Assembly: GCA_023390055.1 (NCBI GenBank) | Contig: JAEWDP010000030.1 | Location: forward strand, 13,134 to 77,133 | Direction: 5' to 3' | DNA length: 64,000 nucleotides | From: Pseudomonadota bacterium | Lineage (GTDB): Bacteria > Pseudomonadota > Alphaproteobacteria > Rhizobiales > Rhizobiaceae | Shown here: positions 57,307-64,000 of the stretch, one piece after another | How positions within the stretch are numbered: position 1 is the stretch's first letter | Layout of the letters: every line of letters starts with the position of its first letter | Translations under genes and position numbers: made by a program | Notes under the pieces: generated by a model | What the model was told of the DNA's origin: nothing | Databases searched by the model: none | Seen by the model: the letters and a program-made list of their open reading frames with translations, nothing else

Positions 57307-60300
57307 CTATTCGGCTGCCCATGGTGTGAGCCGGAGAACGTTCGAGCCTTGCTCCCCGTTATCGTCTTCGTTTGCGCCCGTCTTCTTCTCGATCGACGTA
57401 ACACGCTGTTCCAGCGATGCGATGGAACGCGCGCTATTTTGTGCGTGCCGGCTAAGCTCTTCAGATGAGAGCTCGTCATCTTCCTCTTCCTTCCTGCCAA
57501 CCATACGCCCGAAAATGCGCGCGAGCAGCCGGGACAGGTCGTCCATGATCAGAAAGAACGCAGGAACGACAAGTAGTGACAGCACGGTCGAGACGATGAT
57601 CCCACCGATTACTGCTATTGCCATCGGTGCCCTGAATGAACCACCCTCGCCAACACCCAGCGCGGAAGGAAGCATTCCTGCCGACATCGCAATGGAGGTC
57701 ATGATGATCGGCCGCGCGCGCTTGCGGCCGGCTTCCACCATCGCTTGAACACGTTCGAGGCCGTGGCGACGCATCTCGATGGCGAAGTCGACAAGCAGGA
57801 TGGCGTTCTTCGTGACGATACCCATTAGCATCAGGATCCCGATCAGCACCGGCATGGAAAGGGAATTTTGGGTAATGATCAACGCCACAGCCACGCCACC
57901 GATTGCAAGCGGTAACGAAAACAGGATGGTGAAGGGCTGGATGACATCCTTGAAGAGCAGGATCAGCACGACGAGGACCATCATCAGGCCAAGGAGCATC
58001 GCGTTACCGAAACTCTGGGTCATCTCTGCCTGCACCTTTGCGTCGCCGCTTTCCGCGAGACGAACAGTGTCGGGTAGTTGTGTTTCTTCAACAATGCGCT
58101 TGAACTCGGCAGTGGCCGTTTCAAGTGCTGTCCCCCAGGGAACATCTGATCCAATCGATACAACGCGACTGCGATCGTTGCGCTTGATTGAACTTGGACC
58201 CTGCGCATAGTCGATGTCGGCAACACTATAGAGTGGAACCATCTCACCCGTTGACGTCTTGATTTTCAACGCGCGAATTGCTGCCAGGTCGCGTCTCAGG
58301 TCGAGTGAAGCCTGAATGCGAATGGGAATCTGCCGATCGTCAATCGACATTTTAGGAAGCTGGGCATCGATATCGCCGATCGTGGCGACCCGAACCGTTT
58401 CGGAGATCTGCTGAGGCGTGATGCCGAGGCGGGCAGCTTCATCCTTGCGTGGCCTGATCTGCAATTCTGGCCTTGGCAGCGCACCTTCTGAACTGACATT
58501 TGCGAGGATTGGTGAAGCGCGCAACCGCGATTCCAGCAAGCTGACAGCCTCGTTCAAGTCGGCTTCGTTTGACGACAGGAAGTTGAAGCTGAGCTCTCTT
58601 TCTGCCCGGTCGTTCAATTTCGAAATGCGGACGTCAGGAATCGTGCGAACCTTTTCGAAGAGCTCGCGTTCGATTTCCCATTGCGGTCGTGTTCGACCCT
58701 GATTTTCTATCTTTGGAAGCAGATTGCCTAGAACCGGAATGGAGCCAAGTCCATTGTTCACAAGTATTCTTAAGAGCGAGTGATCGAGGTTCTGGAGGAT
58801 AACCCGGATGGTCGCCCGGCGTAATTCGAGATCGCCCTTCGGAGAAGCACCACCAAGCACGAATACGTTTTCGACGCCGTCGATATCGTGAATGACCTCA
58901 TGTATCTTGTCGGTCGTCCGCGATGTCTCGTCCAGCGTGGCATTTGGTGGCAACTCGACGGACAGAACGATACGCGAAGAGTCCTCCGGGGGCAGGAAGC
59001 TGCCCGGAACCTGGCTGAGGAGTGCCAGGGAACCAGCCAGAAAGGCGATGGCCGCCAGCAGGGTCGCATAGCGCATATACCATTTGCGTGTGGTGGTGGT
59101 GACCAGGCGGGTATAGGCCTTCATCAAACGACTGTCATTGTCGTGATGGTCTTCCATCGCGTCTTCCGCTCGCATCCAGTAGGCAGCCATTAACGGTGTG
59201 ATGAGCCGTGCCACCATGAGAGAGAAGAATACGGAAAACGCGACCGTCAGCCCGAATTGAATGAAGTACTGTCCGGCAATGCCTGGCATGAAGGATACCG
59301 GCACGAATACGGCAATGATCGTGAAGCTCGTCGCAATGACGGCAAGGCCGATCTCGTCAGCGGCATCAAGCGCTGCGCGGTAGGGCGATTTTCCCATCTT
59401 TATGTGACGGGCGATGTTTTCTATCTCGACGATTGCATCATCCACGAGGATACCCGTCGCCAGCGTGAGTGCCAGGAAACTCACGAGGTTCAGGGAGAAG
59501 CCGAGAATGTCCATAACCCAGAAGGTGGGAATGGCCGATAGTGGCAAGGCAACCGCTGCAATGATGGTGGCGCGCCAGTTTCGAAGAAACAGCATGACCA
59601 CAATGATCGCGAGCAGGGCGCCCTCCATCAGTGTGTGGAGGGCTGCTTCGTAGTTGCCATAGGTGAAATAGACGGAATCGTCGACCATCTCGATATTGAC
59701 ATTCGGATGGGCCGCTCGAACGATGTCGAGGCTTTCTGCGACGGTTTCGGCAACGGAGACTTCGCTCGCCCCCTTCGCACGAAAGACGGCAAAAGTGACA
59801 CTTGGATTACCATTGAAATGCGAGAAGGATCTGGGCTCCTCATAGGTATCGGTAATGACCCCAATTTCCGACAACTTGACGAAGCGGCCATTCGACAGTG
59901 CGATCGTCGTATTGGCAAGTTGCTGGACAGTTCTGGCATCGCCCAGGGTGCGAATGGTCTGCTCATTGCCCGCTACTTGCCCGCGGCCAGAGCCAAGGTC
60001 GACGTTGATGCCGCGCAACTGGTTGTTCACATCGACGGCAGTGATGCCATATGCGTCGAGCTTTTGCGGGTTGAGGGCGATGCGAATTTCCCGATCCGCC
60101 CCGCCATAACGGTCGATGCGTCCGATGCCCGGTTGCCCCTGGAGTTCCCGTTTGATCGTGTCATCGACAAACCAGGAAAGTTCTTCCAGGGTCATGTTCG
60201 CAGAAGATACGGCAAAGGTCTGGATTGCCTGGCCTTCGACATCGATCTTGGTGACAACGGGTTCCTCGATGCCGGCCGGAAGGTCACTGCGGATCTTGTC

Positions 60301-60636
60301 TATTGCATCCTTCGTGTCCTGAACCGCCTCATCGGTAGGCTTCTCAATTCGAAACAGAACGACGGTTTGCGATTGCCCATCCGTCACCGTGGACTGAATT
60401 TCATCGACCCCGCTTATGGAGGCGACAGCATCCTCGACCTCTTTCGTGATCTGCATTTCCAGTTCTGCGGGCGAAGCGCCTGCCTGGGTAACGGTGATCG
60501 AGACGACGGGAACATCGATATTAGGAAACCTTGTAATCGGCAACGAGTAGAATGACTGCAGCCCAAGAACGAGCAGCAGCACGAAACCGAGCAATGGCGC
60601 TATCGGATTGCGGATCGACCACGCGGAGAAATTCAT
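57307..60636 (-). CDS. RND efflux pump inner-membrane subunit (AcrB/MdtB-like)
   Basis: A 1109-residue transporter with twelve predicted helices. The proton-relay Asp pair is in GILVDDAIVEIEN of helix 4. Porter domains carry ETVRVATIGDIDAQLPKM-type sequence and the last repeat GIVTKNAILLVDFA. A C-terminal extension of ~60 charged coiled-coil residues (EEEDDELSSEELSRHAQNSARSIASLEQRVTSIEKK) is unusual. It is in one operon with the upstream membrane-fusion protein (13-base gap). No outer-membrane channel gene is next to it. Confidence 0.93.
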   Translation of the reverse strand: MNFSAWSIRNPIAPLLGFVLLLVLGLQSFYSLPITRFPNIDVPVVSITVTQAGASPAELEMQITKEVEDAVASISGVDEIQSTVTDGQSQTVVLFRIEKPTDEAVQDTKDAIDKIRSDLPAGIEEPVVTKIDVEGQAIQTFAVSSANMTLEELSWFVDDTIKRELQGQPGIGRIDRYGGADREIRIALNPQKLDAYGITAVDVNNQLRGINVDLGSGRGQVAGNEQTIRTLGDARTVQQLANTTIALSNGRFVKLSEIGVITDTYEEPRSFSHFNGNPSVTFAVFRAKGASEVSVAETVAESLDIVRAAHPNVNIEMVDDSVYFTYGNYEAALHTLMEGALLAIIVVMLFLRNWRATIIAAVALPLSAIPTFWVMDILGFSLNLVSFLALTLATGILVDDAIVEIENIARHIKMGKSPYRAALDAADEIGLAVIATSFTIIAVFVPVSFMPGIAGQYFIQFGLTVAFSVFFSLMVARLITPLMAAYWMRAEDAMEDHHDNDSRLMKAYTRLVTTTTRKWYMRYATLLAAIAFLAGSLALLSQVPGSFLPPEDSSRIVLSVELPPNATLDETSRTTDKIHEVIHDIDGVENVFVLGGASPKGDLELRRATIRVILQNLDHSLLRILVNNGLGSIPVLGNLLPKIENQGRTRPQWEIERELFEKVRTIPDVRISKLNDRAERELSFNFLSSNEADLNEAVSLLESRLRASPILANVSSEGALPRPELQIRPRKDEAARLGITPQQISETVRVATIGDIDAQLPKMSIDDRQIPIRIQASLDLRRDLAAIRALKIKTSTGEMVPLYSVADIDYAQGPSSIKRNDRSRVVSIGSDVPWGTALETATAEFKRIVEETQLPDTVRLAESGDAKVQAEMTQSFGNAMLLGLMMVLVVLILLFKDVIQPFTILFSLPLAIGGVAVALIITQNSLSMPVLIGILMLMGIVTKNAILLVDFAIEMRRHGLERVQAMVEAGRKRARPIIMTSIAMSAGMLPSALGVGEGGSFRAPMAIAVIGGIIVSTVLSLLVVPAFFLIMDDLSRLLARIFGRMVGRKEEEDDELSSEELSRHAQNSARSIASLEQRVTSIEKKTGANEDDNGEQGSNVLRLTPWAAE

Positions 60637-60649
60637 CTTTCAACCTCGA

Positions 60650-61843
60650 TCAGTTCGAAAGCGCAGAAGTAGACCGGACCGGAGAAACCCGGTCGCCGTC
60701 ACGTACAAATGCGCCAGCCTTCTCGACAACGACATCGCCGGGCTGAAGGCCGCTGACAATCTCCAGAAAACCGGCGTCCTGGATACCGATCTCGACATCT
60801 ACCTGCTTGACCACATTGTCCTCCACCTGGCGGACAAAGGATCCGTCCCTACCAGTCGTGACTGCAGACTGGGGCAATGCAAGGGCAGTCTTTTCCTGAA
60901 TGATGATCTCGGCACTGCCATACATTCCAGCCCGGACGCCGCTCTTTTCGTCGACGTCAATCTTGACGAAACCGAGGCGGCTGACGGGATCAACGGTCGG
61001 TGACACGAGCCGGATATTCCCATCGAGCGTGGCTTCGCCGCCGGCAATTGACACAATTGCCTTTTGGCCCTGCTCGACCTTGCGAATATTGCCTTCGGAG
61101 ACGTCGGCGACCAATTCCAAGGCACCATCGCGGATGATTGTAAATAGTGGCTCACCAGCGCCGGACGCGATAGCGCCGACTTTGGCATTGCGTGCCGATA
61201 TGATTCCCGCCACCGGTGACTTGACGGCAGTCCGGGCAAGGTTCAATTCAATATCGGCGATTTCGCTTTCCACGACCTTGATGTCAGCTTCGCCAACTGA
61301 AATGGACTGTTGAGCGGCCTCAAGGCGTGCTTTGGCGACCTCTGCTGCTGCCGTTGCACGTTCGACCTCGGATACAGAACCAGTGCCGCTTTGGCTCAAC
61401 TTTGCAGCCCGGTCGCGCTGGCGAATTGCGTCATCGAGATTTGCCTGCGCTTCAATGACCTGAGCCTGGTATTGGGCAAGACCCGCCTGTGCCTTGGCCT
61501 TGTTGGCCTCCAACTGGCTCTTCTTCAGGATCAACGAGTCATTGTTCAACGTTGCAAGAACGGCATTGGCCTCAACCCTGTCGCCCACGTCAGCCTCGAG
61601 AGAGCGGATGGAAAGGCCGTCGACGAGTGGCTGGACAAGGACTTCCTGGACCGCGCGTATCGTACCTGTTGCGATGACGCTGTCTGTCAGCGGCATTTCC
61701 ACGACTTCCTTGACGACGATCGTCGGTAGATTCGCTTCAGACGTGGATGAGGTGTCCTGCGCGTGCGCAGAAGATGCAGCAATTGCTATCATGATAACCG
61801 GTACAAAACCGGCAAGGGTGGCGAGCTTGCGACGCATGCACAT
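60650..61843 (-). CDS. RND efflux membrane-fusion protein (periplasmic adaptor)
   Basis: A ~397-residue protein. Signal peptide KLATLAGFVPVIMIAIAASSAHA, lipoyl/barrel-sandwich regions (QPLVDGLSIRSLEADVGDRV and VKSPVAGIISARNAKVGAIASG), a long coiled-coil hairpin (KSQLEANKAKAQAGLAQYQAQV...) and a beta-barrel (QKAIVSIAGGEATLDGNIRL). It joins the RND pump to an outer-membrane channel. It is first in the operon; a 20-base imperfect repeat (ACCGC...GCGGT, 61961-61980) upstream could be an operator. Confidence 0.92.
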   Translation of the reverse strand: MCMRRKLATLAGFVPVIMIAIAASSAHAQDTSSTSEANLPTIVVKEVVEMPLTDSVIATGTIRAVQEVLVQPLVDGLSIRSLEADVGDRVEANAVLATLNNDSLILKKSQLEANKAKAQAGLAQYQAQVIEAQANLDDAIRQRDRAAKLSQSGTGSVSEVERATAAAEVAKARLEAAQQSISVGEADIKVVESEIADIELNLARTAVKSPVAGIISARNAKVGAIASGAGEPLFTIIRDGALELVADVSEGNIRKVEQGQKAIVSIAGGEATLDGNIRLVSPTVDPVSRLGFVKIDVDEKSGVRAGMYGSAEIIIQEKTALALPQSAVTTGRDGSFVRQVEDNVVKQVDVEIGIQDAGFLEIVSGLQPGDVVVEKAGAFVRDGDRVSPVRSTSALSN

Positions 61844-62057
61844 AAATCCAATCGAGGCGAAAGATCTGTCAGTCCGCTGGTATTGCTGGAACGAAGCCGC
61901 GCTCCTCAACGCGTAAGTCAGATACACAGTTGGGGCCGGCAAAAATTAGATGCAAGACCTACCGCGAAAGTTTCAGCGGTCGGCTTTTAAGGCTCTGACT
62001 GTAAAAAATCAATGCTGAACGGTGATGAATGATATTCAATCTGGTTATGTTTTGCGC

Positions 62058-62089
62058 AAGAAACGCGCGATTTTTATCGCGCGTTTCTT
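62058..62089. terminator. long perfect hairpin between ABC-transporter and efflux operons
   Basis: A 14-bp perfect stem, AAGAAACGCGCGAT with ATCGCGCGTTTCTT, and a TTTT loop, 25 bases downstream of the end of the binding-protein gene (minus strand). It separates two leftward operons. T-tracts are short, but the stem is strong. Confidence 0.75.
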
Positions 62090-62113
62090 TGGCAACAAAG
62101 TATACCTAAGACG

Positions 62114-63085
62114 TTATTGTGCTATAGCGTCTGTAATCTCGGTGGTATAGGCGCTTTCTGGCGTCTCCGTTATGATCTTCTGGTCAAGGAGCGCTTTTGC
62201 TGTTCGTTCGTAAACGGTCGGATCCAGCCTGCCGGTCCCATCGCCTATCAGCTTTGCTACCTCGCCCAGCATGCGCTTCTGGTGGTTTTCGTCCTGACCA
62301 CCATTGTCCATAATGATCTCCGCGGCTTCATCCGGATTGTCGATGGCGTATTTCCACCCCTTCATGGAAGCCCGAACGAATTTCACCATGTTTTCCCTGA
62401 ATGTCGGATCCTGGAGTTTGTCTTCCAGGACATAGAGGCCGTCTTCGAGCAGGTCATTGCCCATCGCAGTGTAGTTGAAGACGATCAGGTCCTCCGGCTT
62501 GAAGCCGGCATCGATCGCCTGCCAGTATTCGTTATAGGTCATGACCGAGATGCAATCGGCCTGCCTTTGAATAAGCGGCTGCACGTCGAAACTCTGCTTG
62601 AGTACCGTCACCCCGTCGGGTCCACCATCCGTCGACAGGCCAAGCTTGTTCATCCAGGCAAAGAATGGATATTCGTTGCCGAAGAACCAGACTCCGAGTG
62701 TATGACCCTTGAAATCGGCCTCGGTCTGAACCGGGCCATCCTTGGGACAAATGAGCTGTAGCCCGGACTTCTGGAAAGGCTGGGCGATGTTGATCAGGGG
62801 TACCCCTTTCTCACGGGCAACCAGCGCACCACCCATCCAGGCAACAATAACATCGGCACCGCCGCCGGCGATGACCTGTTCGGGTGCGATATCGGGGCCG
62901 CCTGCCTTGATTTCGACATCGAGCCCTTCTTCCTCGTAGAAGCCCTTTTCCTGGGCAACATAGTAGCCGCCGAACTGACCCTGCGCGACCCATTTGAGTT
63001 GCAGGACGACCTTGTCAGCTGCGAGTGCCTGTGTGCATGCAAGCGACATCGCGCCCGCCATCAGTGCTATAAGGATATTTCTCAT
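62114..63085 (-). CDS. NMT1/THI5-like ABC substrate-binding protein
   Basis: A 323-residue periplasmic protein. Signal peptide LIALMAGAMSLACTQALA, then LKWVAQGQFGGYYVAQEKGFYEEEGLDVEIKAGGPDI, the hallmark of NMT1/THI5-like (thiamine-precursor, riboflavin-precursor, taurine or aromatic sulphonate) binding proteins. GGGADVIVAWMGGALVAREKG and SFDVQPLIQRQADCISVMTYNEYW follow. The substrate cannot be named from this alone; the DIAPEQVIAGGGADVIVAW pattern resembles pyrimidine-binding ThiY/RibY types. Confidence 0.88.
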   Translation of the reverse strand: MRNILIALMAGAMSLACTQALAADKVVLQLKWVAQGQFGGYYVAQEKGFYEEEGLDVEIKAGGPDIAPEQVIAGGGADVIVAWMGGALVAREKGVPLINIAQPFQKSGLQLICPKDGPVQTEADFKGHTLGVWFFGNEYPFFAWMNKLGLSTDGGPDGVTVLKQSFDVQPLIQRQADCISVMTYNEYWQAIDAGFKPEDLIVFNYTAMGNDLLEDGLYVLEDKLQDPTFRENMVKFVRASMKGWKYAIDNPDEAAEIIMDNGGQDENHQKRMLGEVAKLIGDGTGRLDPTVYERTAKALLDQKIITETPESAYTTEITDAIAQ

Positions 63086-63141
63086 TGTTTTATCCTTCCC
63101 TCTGAAGTGCCGCTCCTTCTTTCAAGAAAGAGCGGATACGC

Positions 63142-63984
63142 CTACCCACCACGGTTAGACGGATGCCAGAACGTTGTTGCCCGCTCTGCAAGAGCAATAA
63201 CGCCATAAAAGACGGATCCGATGACTGCTGCGACAGCGATCTCTGCCCAGACCATATCCACGTTCATGCGGCCGATCTCGGTGGAAATGCGAAAGCCCAT
63301 ACCGACGATCGGGGTGCCGAAGAATTCAGCCACAATTGCGCCGATGAGGGCAAGTGTCGAATTGATCTTCAATGCATTGAAGATGAAGGGCATTGCAGCA
63401 GGCAGACGCAGCTTGAAGAGTGCCTGCCAGTAACTGGACGCGTAGGAGCGCATCAGATCGCGTTCCATTGCGCTTGCGGCATCGAGACCAGCCACCGTGT
63501 TCACCAGCATCGGGAAAAATGTCATGACAATGACCACCGCTGCCTTCGATTGCCAGTCAAAACCGAACCACATTACCATGATGGGGGCGACGCCGATAAT
63601 TGGCAGGGCGGACATCAAATTGCTGATTGGAAGGAGGCCGCGGCGCAAAAACATCACGCGATCTGCCAGAATGGCGACCAGGAAGCCGGTGGCGCAGCCA
63701 ACCACGTAACCAAACAGCACAGCCTTGAAGATTGTCTGTCGAACGTCGGCTGCAAGTGTTGGTAACGACGTGATGATCCTTGCCCAAATCGCTGACGGCG
63801 GTGGCAACAGGATGAATGGAATTCCGGCGCCGCGCGTGAATGCTTCCCACAGGATCAGGATCCAGGCACCGAAGATTGCCGGGATCAGAAGCTGAAGGGT
63901 TGTTGCGGCGGTCCTGGTCTTCGGGCTGATATCGGCTAACACGGTGATGCATCGCCACCCAATGAGCCATGATGCGATGATCAA
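63142..63984 (-). CDS. ABC transporter permease (SsuC/ThiX type), N-terminal start uncertain
   Basis: About 280 residues with six helices and the EAA-like loop (LMRSYASSYWQALFKLRLPAAMPFIFNALKI). It precedes the binding-protein gene in the same operon. The frame stays open to the window edge, so the start may lie outside. A GTG at 63942 would give a normal-length permease beginning MLADISPK, and TTG 63984 lies inside the hydrophobic LLIIASWLIGW. The ATPase gene is probably just beyond the edge. Confidence 0.82.
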   Translation of the reverse strand: MIIASWLIGWRCITVLADISPKTRTAATTLQLLIPAIFGAWILILWEAFTRGAGIPFILLPPPSAIWARIITSLPTLAADVRQTIFKAVLFGYVVGCATGFLVAILADRVMFLRRGLLPISNLMSALPIIGVAPIMVMWFGFDWQSKAAVVIVMTFFPMLVNTVAGLDAASAMERDLMRSYASSYWQALFKLRLPAAMPFIFNALKINSTLALIGAIVAEFFGTPIVGMGFRISTEIGRMNVDMVWAEIAVAAVIGSVFYGVIALAERATTFWHPSNRGG

Positions 63985-64000
63985 AAGGAAGAAGGATAGA

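Noticed and set aside
59635..60555. 306-residue plus-strand frame inside the RND pump gene
   Set aside because: Antisense shadow of a firmly identified transporter gene.

Overview
The window is alpha-proteobacterial, most likely from a Rhizobiales (Rhizobiaceae-like) chromosome. The best evidence is the cell-cycle cluster chpT - receiver protein - ctrA - fliJ-like - sciP at 42.4-46.2 kb, followed by a rhizobial-type branched-chain amino acid ABC operon with its small membrane protein. GC is fairly high. All identifications come from reading the sequence and from family knowledge; no database search was run.

From base 1 to about 42.2 kb is the larger part of a siphovirus-type (HK97-like) prophage. 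Its left end, and any integrase, lie outside the window. Almost all of it reads rightward. Early and replication genes come first (0.15-7.6 kb): DUF4942 methyltransferase, Zn-finger protein, small XRE-type regulator, HNH nuclease, prim-pol/DUF3987 primase-helicase, an AT-rich iteron-like region, VRR-NUC nuclease, and small proteins behind repeated promoters. Three tRNA genes (initiator-like Met, Thr, Pro) and a second HNH gene follow. The packaging and head module (8.8-20 kb) holds terminase, portal, S49 protease, capsid, connector, head closure and tail completion genes. It is interrupted by a sugar/methyl-transfer block (14.9-17.7 kb). Tail genes run 19.6-29.8 kb: tail tube, frameshifted assembly chaperones, tape measure, tail tip and a beta-helix tailspike. 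A leftward accessory operon (29.8-32.3 kb) encodes a two-domain glycosyltransferase. Lysis genes (32.5-34.3 kb) comprise an endolysin remnant, an intact GH24 endolysin, overlapping spanins and a membrane protein. After a strong terminator, a second early-type operon (34.4-41.7 kb) carries a trypsin-like protease, a TolQ/ExbB-like plus TolR/ExbD-like membrane pair, a DNA methyltransferase, a metallophosphoesterase, DUF1937 and DUF5664 nucleotide-metabolism proteins, and several microproteins.

Three early-type promoters (6112, 6670, 34402) share the motif TTGACAAATTTGTAAA, whose core ACAAATTTGT is a palindrome overlapping the -35 box. This suggests that the far-right accessory operon is controlled together with the early left genes. 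Many phage genes also share an unusual CCACC-rich leader before the Shine-Dalgarno sequence.

The rest (42.2-64 kb) is chromosomal: the CtrA phosphorelay, a GNAT acetyltransferase, livHMGF with a DUF6867-like protein and a periplasmic binding protein, a predicted ATPase, small hypothetical proteins, a GFA-family protein, an LprI-like exported protein, an orphan ureE, a Crp/Fnr regulator behind a perfect FNR box, an RND efflux pair, and an NMT1/THI5-type ABC transporter running off the right edge.
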